A stretch of DNA of 64,000 nt from Pleurotus djamor (GCA_029747585.1 JAPEVF010000123.1:1-64000); one strand, 5' to 3'; positions 1 through 13,427 are shown, counted from the first letter of the stretch. Numbers and translations: made by a program. The notes: a model not told the origin generated them from the letters alone.

Positions 1-25
1 TCCTCAAATCATCCTCACCTCATCC

Positions 26-1724
26 TCACACCTCCCCACCAACCAACTCCAACCTCCCCCTCTCCGGGCACACCCCAAAAACACCCCAAAACTCCCTCGA
101 ATCCAAACACCTCCCCAACAACTCTACGTTCCTCGGGAGCGCCCTCACAACCGGTGTGGATTCGGTCATCAGTTCGAAGGTCCATTGGATTCGATTCGGT
201 GGGGGATTTGATTGTGATGGAGGAGGAGAGGTGGGGTTTGATCGGGAAGAATTTGGAGGGGAAGAGGTGGTAGAGGTGGTAGAGGTAGTGGTAGGAGACC
301 CCCAAGCCGCGATAAGATCCCACCAATCGTACACCCGCCCATCAGTGAGCAACCACCTCTCCCCGCCTGCTCTCCATTCGCCCCGCGAACTCGTCGAACT
401 TGAACCTGAGGAGGAGGGAGAGGGTGTGGTGTAAGCGGCGTGTACGGCTAGTATAGCACGCGCAAGGTCGGATCCGTGGATCATATGTATACTTCCCTGT
501 CAAACGTATGAACACTTGTCAGCATTGCCATTCGAGTTGGGAGCAGAGGCAAAGCAAACACACCTTGTTCCGCAAAACCTCCTTGGACGGGGCGATCCTC
601 TCGACCCAATGTCTAGGATCGCGCGTCCCGCCCCATAGACCCGAGAGGTTCAACACGGTCGTGCGTATTCGTGTTCGCGTACCCGTCGGGATGTTTGCAT
701 GTGGTGTGAGGAAGGTATCATCCAGCGCAAGCAACTCCTCCTCGGACCCTGCTCGATCCGTCCGCGTATACGGGGAATGTCTGTCGTACCAATCGTGTGT
801 GACGTGCTTCTCTGCGACGATGTGGTTCTTTGACACGCCCTAAGGTAAGATGGAAAATGAAAGGGATGTCAGTTTGTGTTTTGTGTTTTGGGGGTGGATG
901 GGTTGGTGGGTATGGTCCGAGAGGTTGGGTTGATCGGTGGGGATTGGGGTGGTCCGAGGAGGAGAAGAGAGAGGGCGAGGAGGAGAAGAGGGAAGAGGAA
1001 GGACGGACTTACGTTCCAGATACTCGTCGTCCCGAGTTNGTATGAAATTCACCTCTTCCTCCACCTCTCCTACGCTTTCCCCCTCCTCTTTACCATCCCT
1101 CGTATTCGTAGATGTATGCCGCATCGAACGACGCCCAACGTACATCCTCACCAACCTCCCGACGGCACCAGGTTTCGTAATCGGGAAGGTGATGAGCACA
1201 GTCTGGGCTTTGGGGAGACGGTGGAATCCTTCGGGATCTGCGTCAACCTCTTCTGAATCTCTCTGAGTCTCAATGACAACTTGTGCATCTATATCCGCGT
1301 TCGCGTCGGTCCTTGGATCCCGAGGCTCACTATTCCCAACCCCACGTTCGTCCCCACCACTTCCACCACCATTTTTATCAGCGATGCTATTTCCATCCCG
1401 ATCGTCCTCAACCCCACCACTTCTATCACGATCAGCAACCTCCCCCACCCCCAAATCCAAAGTCTGATCAAACTCAAACTTGATCGTCCCCGATCGTCCT
1501 GTCCTCGAGGTAACAGCGTACCGCACGCCTCGAGCTTCGCACAGTGGGATGAGGAATGTGGATGTCCAGCCGCCGCCGAGGATGAGGATGTCGACTTCCT
1601 CTTCACCTTCTACATCTTCGCTTTCTGATCGGTTTGAATTTGGGTGGGAAGAAGATGAGTGTTGTGTGAGGGAAGATGTGTTGGAAGGAGAGGTATTGGA
1701 TGTGTTGGTGGTATTGGTGGACAT
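26..1724 (-). CDS. NAD(P)-binding Rossmann-fold (epimerase-like) protein
   Basis: Three exons: 1013-1724, 564-839 and 26-496, with GT-AG introns, giving about 485 residues. After a Ser/Thr/Asn-rich leader, a beta strand and the glycine-rich turn ILGGGW (about residues 46-53) mark an N-terminal dinucleotide-binding fold. Later blocks are VLITFPIT, IQLGTTSIWNG, HDWYDR, LNLSGLWGG and the closing IHGSDLARAI, a layout typical of fungal extended-SDR-like proteins. The central part holds an acidic, low-complexity insertion. The n at 1039 is an extra base: with it the reading frame breaks just before IQLGTTSIW, without it exon 1 is 711 nt and in phase. The stop at 26-28 lies so close to the window edge that a further intron and exon cannot be excluded. 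The substrate is not recognisable from the sequence. Confidence 0.75.
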
Positions 1725-4700
1725 GGTTGTAGTGGGTGGGGAATGTGGTGCTTAGTGTCTCGTGTGTCGTATGTCGTGTGAGTGAGTTATACGCGCAATC
1801 AGCTCAAGAGTCAGAGTGTGATGTTCCGAGAAATCGCAAGGTCGTAAGGTCGTGTGAGCGCTACGCCCAAGTCTTCCCCGACCCGAGGTTCCAAGCTTAC
1901 AGGTGACAAGTGGTCAGGCGACCAAGTCCTCATCTATTCATCCCTCCTTTCTCGGTCCTTCGGGCTCTCGGTCAGGTTTGAAGATGACGCCGAAACCATG
2001 TAGAATAGGGTGGACACTGGTGACTGGAGGCCGTAACTTTTGAGTTAAACGTCTCGTAAACGTCTACCTGGGGTATGGGTGTTGGTGTAGGTAGAGCGCA
2101 GATATCGACATCCCATAGGTTTACAAAGAAACTCCTTGATGGGTCGACCGGGCCTTCGGATGAATGAAGAAGTAGGCATGTCGTCGTGGAGGAACATGGA
2201 GAGTGTACATCGGAGTCGGAACGGAAGAAAAGAGAGGCNTAAAGAAAACGGAGGAAAAAGAGAAAGGGGTTTCCGAGGTGCTTAGGAGCGTCTTAGGAGT
2301 CGAGTACTCAGCGCTCCAGCTCTTTCACGGACGCAACGCAAACAGTCGACTGCTTGGGTCCTGCGACCTGGAGCTTACTCGCGGGATCATCATCATCACC
2401 GACCAGTCGCTCAACGTCAGGCGCTATACTTCAACGAACGCTATCCTTTCACGCCGCTCATGTATCGAGGTCTGAAGATGGGATTTCTCTTACCCTGTAC
2501 GACAAGTAATCATTCGCTCAAAGCTTCAGTGATCAACAATCAACGATCATAAAGGACAAGGGATTTGACGATATGGGTATGTAGTTTCTTAGTTTCTCTA
2601 TCCGGAGCTTGAAGGAAATCGAATACAACGGACTGGGATGAATCGATGACTGCATGAAGGTGATTTTTTTGTCCTGTCTACATGCGGCCGGCGCTCTGAA
2701 TGAATGAACACCGTCCAGTGAGTGCAGGGGTTTAAATTTGTGTTCATGCTCTAAATATATAGTACAACGCTAGTGGAACCGCATTTACGTTTGTCAGAGA
2801 CTAGTTTACCAATGTAGCTACTAACAATTGGATACGACAATAACGTTTGAATCGACACCGATGCCGCTGCTAACCTCAACTTGTCCATGTGGCTGAACTT
2901 GAGCTCGACCATTTAGGCCGATGATTGGTAGCACCCCTTGACGATCCCTCCATCCTCCTATCCGCTCAGGAACGATCAATCAACCTTACATGTTCAACGA
3001 GGGGAACAGATAAGTTCAGCCACCGTCACCGCTCATCGTCAGTTTCCGCAGTTGGCCAGCTGATCATACTCTATCTACTATATCATCACGCGTTGATGCA
3101 TCATCGCCAAGTGTTATCACTGAAGCTTGAAGTGCTAGAGGACGTGAATCAATGGCAATTAGTGAGGACAGTGACTAGTTGATGGAATCGGGAAATCTTT
3201 CCGTGATGTCATGGTACCACGAAAGCTCTAACTAGGACTAGAGTAGAGTAGTGATCAAGTGGACATCAGAGCACGTCCGCCACAGTAAAATTCCTGACAT
3301 ACTCTCTCGACAGGAAACGCAATACTGGAGTCCGCTAGCGCATGCACACCCTTCCCTAGATCCATCGGATGCCAACTCAACTGTCTATTGTAATATATCG
3401 TATGTACACCCACTCGTAACTCGAGTCTCTACTCTACTCTCCTCGTATACTCTCTACTCTCCACTCTCTGCTCTCTACTCTCCGCTCTACTTGACACGTG
3501 ACGCTTGATCCCGACTTCCCGACTGACTCGGTGCGGTTGTTCTGTACTTTACTCTATATCACAATTTCGAGATTCAAAGGGCCTGCCCTTAGAAGTAGGA
3601 GGAGGAGGAGTCCTTGGATACGCGAAACGGAAGAGTATATCAGCCCCATTGAAGTGTTCGAGGGAAAGATTGAGAGTAGGGAAGGGAAGGGAACTTAGGG
3701 AANGGGAAGGGAAAGGGGAATCGAAAGGGGTAAGGAAGTAATTCAGGTCGCGTTTGTCAAAGGGGTCCAGACTCCAGCCAGGTCTTTCCTCTCCTCTCCG
3801 TACCCTTTCTTACCTCTCTCTGATGCTTACCCTCTCGGAGTCTTCCTACCTATGGATCAGGTGTATTCAATCAGGAATCAGGAAGGTATGGGTACGAAAT
3901 GAGTTTTCTGATGGTTAGATGGTGCGTCGTACCTGTTCTGAAACCTGTTCCTCAGCCTCCCGCGAATTTACCCTTCCTCTTGACCCTCCCAATCACCTTG
4001 ACGCAATCACTGTGCCTAGGAGCGTAGGGAAGGGGATGGGTCTAGGTCACGCCTGAGGGGATCGTGGTGAAGTGAAGTGAAGTGGACGTGGTGAATGTTA
4101 AGGCCAAAGGATTGTTGATCGTCGATTGTTGATTTTTTATGATATGGTTGTTGGTTGACCGTTGTCGGGTGGTGGTTGAACGTTGAACGATTGAGAGGTG
4201 GTATGAAGCCTCACTTAAGGTACGTCTTCTTGGCTGCTCAGGTGTTCAGGGTTGTTGAATCAATGTGAGCGGAAGGGGAAGTAACTTGTAAGGGGAAGTT
4301 GTAAGGGGAAGTATCGCGGTAACGTGATTTCAAGTTGCTCAACCATGCATCATGTCCGACACGTCTAAACTTTAGTAAAGCTATGTCGTTCGCTCAGGAT
4401 CCAGATATGGAGGTATCGCGATAACGTAGTTTATTTCTCCAATGATTGGATTTGTTTGAGTTGACTTGTTCAATTCATCTTGTCCACCGCGCGTCAAGCA
4501 ATTGTAGTCTGCAGCTGTCCATCCAAGTTTCACCGATTAACGTCCAATATCCGACGTCTACGCGAACTGGAGCGACGTGTCGCGTCCCCGAGATCGACAT
4601 ACACACAGGGTGAACGGGGCTCTACTCCGAGTCAGCAGCGGAAGGTTTATTCTGGAATCCTAAATGTCAGTGACGTGTGTCTCTAACTCCCTGACGCGTC

Positions 4701-5172
4701 ACCCGGGCCGTGAACTCAAACTTCAAAGATACATGCTCAGTGTTGACAGTATTATCGAACGAGGTGGAAACGCGCGAAGTTATGGTTGGAAAGAAAGTAC
4801 GACCATGGCTGGCGGTTCTTGGTACTAGCTACATATTATGATTACCCAAGGGAGGGAGAAGGAAGAGGGAGGAGAAGAAGTGTTCAAATAAGACGATCAA
4901 AAGACAATAGATATCGTTCCAGTGTGGGATATACATGGGCATGGGCAAGCTGAATAGTCATCGATTATCCGTGATACAAATACAAGGAACGATCGTACAT
5001 GTAACATCGAAGAATGTAGGGATGCGCGTAGTGTACACCGTACTGTACAGGCAATCTGGAGAAATAGTAATATAATAGTGTACGAGAGGCAATAGGAAAG
5101 GCCCGCGGAAACACACCAGCGAAATATTAGACATACAAAGACCGAGAGATGAGGCCTTGAGGCCTTGAGGAT
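1725..5172. other. Gene-poor intergenic stretch, 3.4 kb
   Basis: No reading frame here has family motifs, plausible splice joins or a length above background on either strand. The stretch contains n at 2239 and 3703, a CT-rich repeat near 3423-3490, and short purine-rich runs. It separates two genes on the minus strand, so it includes the promoter of the Rossmann-fold gene. I see no RNA gene in it. Confidence 0.5.
3423..3490. repeat. CT-rich imperfect microsatellite (CTCTACT-type units)
   Basis: Imperfect repetition of CTCTACTCT-like units over about 70 bases, seen directly. It lies in the gene-free stretch between the Rossmann-fold gene and the MDR gene. Confidence 0.6.
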
Positions 5173-6673
5173 TTAAAGACGAGGGGTTTCAGGAGGACAT
5201 AAAACCAGTTTATGCCCGCTGATTTCGTTGTTCTCTAGTCTTGCGAGNGCNGCGTCGACGCCTTTGAACCCGTTTTCGACTTTGATGACTCTCGAAGGCT
5301 AAACAACAATTTACCAGTAAACATAGAAACAAAACTGAGGTCTAGGGGAATGGCGAGCGTACCTTGAACACCCCCTCCGCGATCAACCTATCCAACCCCT
5401 TAAACATCCCCTTCACCAACTCCGGGAACAACGCCTCCCTCGCAAGACACCTCACCGCCAACTTGCCCTCATCCAACTTCAACTCATCCTTATTCGCAAT
5501 CGGGAAGATCGCCACTAATGTCCCTCCCGGTGCGAGGACGTCGGCTTCGTTGGGTGGGAGAGGGGCGTTGACTGCGTCGTAGACGACGGGGAATTTGAGA
5601 CCGGGTGAGTAGGCGTTTATTGAATCGACGAGGTCAGCGTAGCGGTCGATGACGTGGTCTGCGCCGAGGGATTGGAGGTAGGAGGTGTGTTTTAGGGAGG
5701 CGGTGGTGAGGATTGGGGAGAAGCCTTGGTGTTTTGCGACTTGGATTGCTGTTCGGTGGTTGGGCGTGATGAGATCATGAAGGGAGCGGGCAGGAGAGAG
5801 AGCACTCACTGAATTGACCGACGGAGGAAGCGCCGCCGATGATGAGGATGGGTTTGCCTTTATACGCTGTTCGGCCGTTTTCTTCCCAGTAGGGGATGAG
5901 GCCGGCGCCACCGATGTCTTCGTCGTAGGGGCNAGTAGAGACCGAAGACGGCGGTGGCGAGACAGAGGGAGATCGTAGCGGCTTCGGGGAATGACATGGA
6001 ATCGGGGATCTATATAACAAATTGTGGTAGGCGGGATGGGTCAGAAACGGGAATGTGAGGAATGGCGGAATGGCGGAAGGGGAAGACAGACAGACCTTTG
6101 CGACGCGATGACTGGGTAGGACGATGTATTCTTGGAGAGCACCGATTTCGCCGTACCAACCTAAAAATAACAAGTAGGAAGTAAGTGAAAAATAGAACCG
6201 GACGTTTCCTCAACCCCAAGGCGGAAGATAGTTAATAGTTAAAAGTCAGAATAACACACCTTGGAAGGTACTTCAAACGATCAGAACACCATATGAGACC
6301 GCGTTGAAGGGAGGGGAAATTAGTAACTGTACACAGACACGGACGCAGGCAACAGAGTCCGTGAGCACGGAGAAGACATGTCTTACACTCTATCTCCCAC
6401 TTTCGCGTCGTCGACAGCAGAGCCGACGGCAACGACGTACCCCGCTCCATCCATTCCTGGAACGGCGGGGTACTGGAAGCCAAGACCAGGACCGCATTCC
6501 ATTCGATGGGCTTTCCAGTCGACAGGGTTTAACCCTGATGCCTCAATTTTGAGGAGGACCTCGTTGGGTTGAGGCTTTGGGGTGGGCCGGGAACGGATCT
6601 CGTAGGGACTCTCCATCGAGTCGAAGACGAGGCCGAGGTGGGAAGAGGGGACATCGAATGTTGGGAGACCCAT
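5173..6673 (-). CDS. MDR-family oxidoreductase (quinone oxidoreductase/enoyl reductase-like), copy 1
   Basis: Six exons: 6387-6673, 6260-6270, 6096-6160, 5810-6009, 5363-5748 and 5173-5298, giving 357 residues, usual for medium-chain dehydrogenase/reductases. The N-terminal GroES-like half has LNPVDWKAH and YPAVPGMDGAGYV. The Rossmann half has the NADP-binding turn IGGASSVGQF. The catalytic-zinc ligands of classical alcohol dehydrogenases are absent, so it belongs with the zinc-free ToxD/enoyl-reductase type of fungal GroES-like protein. Exon 2 is only 11 nt and encodes the TFQ of VTFQGWYG. The n at 5934 is an extra base: removing it gives a YCPYDED-like segment matching the second copy at 15.7 kb. 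Two other n (in GCN GCN codons near 5250) stand for real bases. The substrate is unknown. Confidence 0.88.
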
Positions 6674-8072
6674 TTTTTGAAGTTAGGGTGAGGTTGGGGG
6701 TGAGGAGTCTAGCTCGTCGTCGATGTCGCGTATGGGTTCTAGGGATCGCAGAAGCCGTCGACTGTGGATAGAGGGCACGTCGATGAGCGGAAAGCTGAGA
6801 AGCTTTTGGAATCGATATGTTTTTTGATACCATCAATACTGAGTAGTCTTTATACTCCCTCGAGTAAGGCTATCTATCCAGCTGGTTACACCGTTTACCA
6901 CCACATATGGGCGCGATAACAATGATCTATTAGAACATCTTCAGGCGTATGCATACACAAAAATTGAAATCCAATCAGAAAAAACATACACTTACGACAC
7001 ACGAACACGCGCATCGCGCACCAACGCCGCGCACATTCGATGTTTATCAATAAACTTGGCTTTATAGTATGAAGGAAGTGGGTTATTTTTAGTTTAAGGA
7101 ACGAGTAGAGTGATATTCATCGTGAGGGAGACGACTATCAGCGCGAATCGTTCCGTTTTGGGAAAGTGAGGTGTGAGTAGGTGGAGGTGGGGGTAAAGAA
7201 TGATTGGAAGTGGACGTAAGTGCAAGCGAGAGGGATCAGTAATAATATTGGTGAATCGTTGGTGGGTGATATTTAACCGAAGTCCGTAACATACGGGGGT
7301 TCCTTGATTGGTGATGGTAGCCTGTAGGAGGTTAGGCCCTTAGGCTTGCGGCTTGGCGGTTAGCATGAAAATCCATCCGCGTTGATGTGTGATCGCAGTG
7401 ATATGAGTGGGTGGGCTTGTACGGGGTGTAGCCGACGCGGAAAAATTGAAGTGGTTGGTAAGTTGGTAAGGTTGGGCGTGGACTTGGCGCTCAGGGTCGT
7501 AAAAGGCGACCACGGAAAGGGAACCCCTGTTTGATTCGATGGTGGATGCGCCCGGCCTTGCGCCGGCCCGCCACGTAGAAATACGATGAGTGCTTGGTTG
7601 AAGCACCACCTCTTTACATTACACTTGGTTCTTACATGCTGCACATTTCGAAAGCCGGAGAAGTACAATTTTGTGACGCTCTCTTTTGTTGTAAGAAGTT
7701 GCTGAACATTCTAGAGTATAGCTCTTTTCACGTCTACTCCTCCCAACGAAGCTTCAAGCCATGATGGTATGCATCAAAGTGATAAATTGATTGAGATACC
7801 CGCGTCCCCCAGCCAATACCAGAGTTGCGACTCGAACGCTTGCTGGCCCTTCCTTCGTTCTCAATGACTACTCACACGAGCTGACGGCCCCATTCAAAGG
7901 CAATCTTCCCGCTATGTTGGGGCTGGGGATGTGGTGAAGTGGCCATGGTATCGATGTTTCGGTTTCGTCCTGGAACATTCCCTTCACTCAACCTCGTGAC
8001 ACCTTTTTGAATTCTTCAAAAGTTAGCCGAGCAGTGAGGACGTAATAATTCTTTGCTTTTCTCCAACGTGCC
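6674..8072. other. Intergenic, no gene recognised
   Basis: A divergent spacer of 1.4 kb between the MDR gene (minus) and an F-box gene (plus). Two overlapping minus-strand frames at 7340-7668 show no family motif and no splice continuation. The 5' part must contain the MDR promoter and the 3' part the F-box promoter. Confidence 0.45.
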
Positions 8073-9566
8073 ATGCCCAGCGTCGCCAGCTACTCTTTCT
8101 CTCAACGAACGCTTGAAGCGCCTGAGCTCCGACATCTTACCTTTGCATTCCTGGACGCTCGCGACTTACTGGCATGTGGCCTCGTTTGCAAAGACTGGTT
8201 CGAGACGGCGATGGGTCTCCTTTGGCAGGAAGTGACCTCTCTCAAGGCGGTATTGAAAAATTTATGTCCCCTTGTCAGAGGGGAAAGGGTACGTAAAGGA
8301 GATGAGCTCAGTTTCTCTTATTGACATACATCATGACAGTTTGAGGCATTTTCGCGTGCACTGGAACCACAAGATTGGACGCGTTTCCAGCGCTACGCTA
8401 ACAGGGTGCGCGTTTTTCGCCCGAATGACTGCGGCCAATTCGACCTCAAGGAGATTGGGCGCGTTTTGAAGCAGAGCCGATCGGAATGTTCGCTCAAACA
8501 GCCCATTTTCCCTGCATTAGCCGTCTTCGTTTACTCCTGTTACATGCCCTTGGACTTGGAATTCGCTAAGATCTTCTGGTCTCAAAGCATTGCCAAACTG
8601 ACTAGAACCGATGACGTCGACGATTACGGGTCTGAGGAGGAAGAGCCAGAGGAAGAGCCGGAGGAAAAGGAAAGCGAGGAGGAAAAGGCAGAGACATGGA
8701 AGTATGTGCGACATTCCTCTTCGCGCCGAGGAAACGCGTCCAATCTTCAAGAAGTCACCGTTTCCGCGCCCCTCGAGCACGTCATTTCTTTTCTGAAACT
8801 GCATAAACCACAGAAGCTGACGAAATTAAACATACGGACACCCATTGCAGAGACTCCAACGAGCTTTGCATCACTCTTCATTACTCTTAAAGACCATTCG
8901 CGCCAGTTGACGACCTTGCATCTCAAGCATCCGTTTGGATACTTAGACTACGAACGCATGGAAGACTCGGTGACTTTCGAGCACCTCAAGCCTCTGCTGA
9001 GCCTCAAGAAACTCACTTCTGTCAAACTCTATCACTTTCGGGCGTTCTGCCTCAGCAAAGCGGAAGTGGTTCGCATCGTGAAAGGTCTACCATGTCTAAC
9101 ATCCCTCTACCTCAATGAACGACCCTTACATCATGACCCTCACGACGAGGATGCAACCTTCGAAGAGGCGCTCCCGGCGAGTACCCTGGTGTCACTGTCC
9201 AAATTCGGGACCAATCTCACGTCCCTCGGCTTGTATTTCGATCCATGCTCAAAGCTACCTAAGAAAGGAACATTTACGCCGTTCAAGAAATTGGCACAAC
9301 TCTCCGTTGGACGTTCACCCCTCCCTTATGAAGATGAAGACTCAGAGGGATCCGAGGGATCCGATTGGAGCCCTCTTGTTGCTTTCATGTCACAGATCCT
9401 ACCTAAGGGCTGTAACATTGACCATGACTTCGCCAACTTTGGTCAGTCTTGGAGTGGCTACGCAGTTCCCGTAGCGAACTACAATGAGGAACAATGGGAC
9501 CTGATTATTGGAAAGGTGGCCGCCGCCCAGTCGGTTCGTCGAGAAGGGAACCGGAAAGCTAAGTAG
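8073..9566 (+). CDS. F-box protein with leucine-rich C-terminal half (A)
   Basis: Two exons, 8073-8288 and 8340-9566, 480 residues. Residues about 15-55 form an F-box-like motif (LRHLTFAFLDARDLLACGLV, then CKDWFETA and LLW), the Skp1-binding element of SCF ubiquitin ligases. A strongly acidic stretch of Glu/Lys repeats follows at about residues 165-190. After it come irregular leucine-rich repeats with FEHLKPLLSLKKL and LTSLYLNERP, which would form the substrate-recruiting surface. The segment W-x-RF-x2-YA-x-R-[VI]-RV after the intron is shared with the F-box genes at 11.5-13.2 kb and 41.1-42.9 kb, so the three are paralogues. The target protein cannot be predicted. Confidence 0.82.
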
Positions 9567-9736
9567 CACGACGACTATATAGACCAGTATTCTAGTACCC
9601 AGCTCTTATCCATCTATAATAAACCTCACATGCCTCTCGAGAAAGGCTTGCTCGTCAAATACTCCTTGCCTTCCCCTGAAGCTCCTCGGATCCGACAGCT
9701 TAAGCGCTGGCGCAGAACGGCTCTTCCACACATACC

Positions 9737-10303
9737 ATGGCATACTCATCCACCAGACAACGTCCCTCGACATCCGCTCCAGGCGATGGGTCCCGAACCA
9801 TTACACTACGAGACTCGCAACCTATTGAAGACGAAGGACCGTCATCCGGGACCCCAGACGGATCTACCGCTGTAGGCTCAATAAGAATTAGAGCATCACG
9901 AAACCCCCACCATGTTGTTTGGGACGAAGGCGTCGTGGATAATGAAGGCTGCGGAAAGAAGTCATCTAAAAGTGCGTAAATTACCCTTGATGAAGAAGGA
10001 GGCTTGGTCGCTGATTTCTATTGGCCTCGAATTTTAGTATGCTGCATTTACCATAAACCCAGGCGATTTGACGAGTCTTCCTCTGAAGAGGACTCGTCGG
10101 ATGATGATAATTCAGATTCTGACTGTGATGGTCATCAGCATTCTCATGGCCGTCGTGATCTGGATCGTGCGCAACCTCCAAGAGGGAGCAACCCCCGTAG
10201 GCAGAGACATGATCATCACCATTCGCTGAAGGATACTCCGGAGCCTAATGCCTATGAGGCGGCACCGTCGTCCAAAGGGAAGGGGAAGGGTAAAGAGCAG
10301 TGA
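9737..10303 (+). CDS. YPI1: Type 1 protein phosphatase inhibitor, Ypi1/PPP1R11 family
   Basis: Two exons, 9737-9971 and 10038-10303, 166 residues. The family hallmark is complete across the splice site: VVWDEGVVDNEG-x-GKKSSK, then ICCIYHKPRRFDES. The HVVW element matches the RVxW-type docking motif for the PP1 catalytic subunit, and the CCIYHKPR block is nearly invariant in this small family. An acidic Ser/Asp stretch follows, then a Lys/Gly-rich tail. In yeast, Ypi1 binds Glc7 and acts on glycogen metabolism and mitosis; the role here is inferred from the family. The gene starts 171 bp after the end of the F-box gene on the same strand. Confidence 0.92.
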
Positions 10304-11492
10304 AGTTCTCTGATATATGTAGCCCAGTGCTCCCGACTGAGGTGTGTATCTCTCTGAACCTTCCTGAATTTCCACTCATATTCATGTTTCTCAGAAACCT
10401 GCGTCCTCGTAATTCATGATAGAGCCTTTTGTTTAGAGCTGCTCGTACCCGTACTCACGCTCACGCTCGTGTGCGTATAATCTCGGGATCCATTTGTACA
10501 CTAGCTTTGATTTTCGTAATTCCTTTGCGTCTGCCTCGACAGTGCGGAACCAACCGCGCGGTTGGGTGCGGCACTATCACCCAGACAAACTTGCGTCATC
10601 CATTACTCGAAACGAACTTGCTGACTGCTTCTCGAAGCCGCCGCGCTTACTTTGGGACAACCGATGCGTCATCATTTCCACGCCCATGGCATCTCGCCTC
10701 TGCAGAGTNGATACCTGAATTTTCTCATCAAGAAAACGCTCGTCACTTTCTTTGTCGCATATGCAAAGTCTTTGGGGTCGTAAGCTACGCGAATTGTGGC
10801 CTCCTCCTGCATGGAAGTCCTCCTCCGCAAGGATGCTGTATATGATGGATGTGGATGCGCTTCGTTCGAAGATAGATGGACAAGCGCAATAGAGGCGTCA
10901 AAGTAGGGCAGCCGTCCCACGTCCATACCACTGGGGTTACATATTAGGCGGTGAGTAGGATCCATACTCTTTCACATTATGTCTTGAATTTATGCTTTGG
11001 CTTTCGTCTTGTCTTCGCACCATTTCTTGCCGTTAGTCCAGCAGGATTCCAAGCCAGATAGAGTTAGTTCTCACATGCTGTAATGTCGACAATTTACGGG
11101 TCGCTCCACAGCACTCGTTTTGCTTCCAGTGTCCGCTATAATCCTTTCACGCGTCCGCCCCGGATCTGAGGCATCGAAGGAACAGACATATGTGCCATGC
11201 ATATTCAGTTGATCCCCGCAATCGCGAAGATGAGCAACGACGCAAGGACACATTAACGTACTCATATCTCTACATACATCAATGGGGCTCTGAAAAATGT
11301 GACCTGTGCCAATCAGAGCGGCAGCAAAGATCAAGATTGGAGACGAGCCCGTGTCCTATAGGTATGCCGTTGTGTGGTGAAATCATGCTAACTCGGTCTC
11401 GCTCAACGCGGGCTCAAACATTCTGTGCAGGAACTAGGAGAAGAAATAAACCGTCTGCAGCCAAATCACATCAAGGAAAACATACCAAGACA
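10304..11492. other. Intergenic, no gene recognised
   Basis: A convergent spacer of about 1.2 kb between YPI1 (plus) and an F-box gene (minus). Frames of 70-140 codons occur but none shows a domain, a splice continuation or a homologue elsewhere in the window. The string LADCFSKP near 10615-10640 faintly recalls the end of Copia-type polyproteins, but nothing around it supports a retroelement. Confidence 0.4.
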
Positions 11493-13231
11493 TCAAGGTA
11501 GAATTTCTAGCACCGACTCGTTCCTTCGACAGGCAGCTGCTCGCCCTTCTTCTCGAGCGATCTTCAGTGCATTCACNAGTTGCCCGGCCGTTTCCCATCG
11601 CTCACACCTTTCATCNTCGTAAACTTCATCAAAAAAGGCGTCGTCACGAGGCGAACAAAAAATATCGCATCCATCTGGGGTCACTCGCCTCAAAAAGTCC
11701 GCCACAAGAAGAGGGTCCCGAAGGGGAGAGTACCCGACTCCAAGGGATTGCAGCTTCTCAAGTACNATCCGGCCCATACCGTACAGCCTGCATACGTCTA
11801 CGTACTCGATGGAAGTGTCGAAGTACATGGAGAGAGACTCCAAGTTATAGACAAAACACGGCAGCATGGAGAGGACTACCAGTGACACCCCTGGCCCATC
11901 CATATCTGGGACATCATTGAGACGTGCTTCCGTCAACAAGGGTAGAGAGGCGAGGATCGAAGCTGTTTCGTTGATAGAGAGTTTGAAAGGTCTGTTGTGA
12001 GCAAGGGAAAGAATTTTGAGCCTTCGACAACGGAGCAGCGGCCGGATGTCCCCATATGTGACAAATTCGTCGGGGGGAATGGTGTACGGATACAGCAGGG
12101 AGCTAACTGGGGTGCACCTGAGATGTAGCACCTCTAGGTTGGTACAGTCTGTGCCAAGGACAGAAGCTAGAGAACGGAAGTCGACAGGAGACTCGTAAAT
12201 ACGTGTTTTGATGGTGAGACTCGTGAGGGAATGGTGGTAGTCAGTCTGTGAGAAGGCTGACACCGCACGGTTGTAAGGAACGATGATTGATAAAGACNGG
12301 AGTTTAGGGAAGCTGCCAGCTGGCAGGGGGGTAGAGAAGGGTTCCGGGTCCTCCGCTCGATAAGAGGTATGGAAGACCTCAAAGTTATTGAGGTTGGGAA
12401 ACCGTGCAAAGCGTTCTGTAACGGCGGGAGAAAGCCAATTATCTGGTAGCCTCACACTACGCAGTGTCGTTCTTGGGAGCTTGTCCACCACAGGCAAGAT
12501 CATCTGCTCTACTTCTGGTGACCAAGGCAAATAGAGGAAAACGGTAAACTTTTCTAGGCTGGGAAGCCGGGGTAGAACATCTGACTCCATCCATCGTAAG
12601 TTAGCGTCCTTAACTCTGCCCAGCGTAATCTCAGTGATTTTTGGTGTGATGAAGAGCGAGGTAAGGTCTTTTGAAATGTTCTTGGATTCAAAATGATGGA
12701 GATTTGGGAGCATCGGATGCGAGCGCTGTGATTCAGGACGCGTACTGATGAGGATTTCGGTTACGCTAGCTTGGTCATATGAGACGCGATCGTCAAGGAT
12801 CAGTACGCGTATTCTCCAAGCATAGTGTTTGAACCGAGCCCAATCATCGAGTGTTGGTCGTCGTAGAAATGTCTGTTGATCACGTTCAATCAATGTTATA
12901 TCATGATGCGTCTAAAATTGAGAAGCTATTTCTGGCAACCTACTTGTTGTTCCCATTCCCCTACCAAAGGCCCGAGTAGCTGCAGAATGAGGGGGAAACT
13001 GCTGATTGTTTCCCATAGATAATTGAGCGCGCCATTGGACCAGAGTCGGGAAACACGAGCACAGTTGGCCAAACTCCCGTCGGGGAGATACGATAATATG
13101 TGATGCAGAGTCTTGCGATCTTCCAAAGCTCGTTCCATAGCGCCTTTTGCCAGTGCCAGGTTTGACTGCAGGAATGAGGTATTCCAGAAAATTTGCGTCA
13201 GTTGTGTGTCGTTATTGAGTATTGAGTTCAT
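11493..13231 (-). CDS. F-box protein with leucine-rich repeats (B)
   Basis: Two exons, 12944-13231 and 11493-12872, about 555 residues. The F-box region is LHHILSYLPDGSLANCARVS then RLWSNGALNYLWE. After the 71-nt intron the paralogue signature DDWARFKHYAWRIRVL appears, followed by many short leucine-rich segments such as LEKFTVFLYLP and LKILSLAHN. This is the expected layout of an SCF substrate receptor. Several n bases inside exon 2 leave the frame intact and stand for real bases. The first in-frame ATG is used; an internal Met (MERALEDRK) 31 codons later is an alternative start. The gene is divergently arranged with F-box gene C across 196 bp, so the two may share a promoter region. Confidence 0.8.
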
Positions 13232-13427
13232 GTACGACGTTCAAATTCAAACTTCAGTCTTGTTTGGGTGTTCAGCGGTTCACGGATCCATCAGCTCGCA
13301 CGTGACCGCGAGGCTGGTCGCTGGAACTCTCGGAGGCAGGGTTATATTCAGTTCGACTATCTTACTGAATACTACACGTCTGCGTTTACCAGGCTAGGAG
13401 GCAGGGCGCACGCAGCAACACGCCCTT

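Noticed and set aside
7340..7668. Two overlapping minus-strand frames of about 90-100 codons
   Set aside because: No recognisable domain, no splice partner and no paralogue in the window.
10494..10718. LADCFSKP string resembling the end of a Copia polyprotein
   Set aside because: Too short. No reverse transcriptase, RNase H or long terminal repeat could be found around it.
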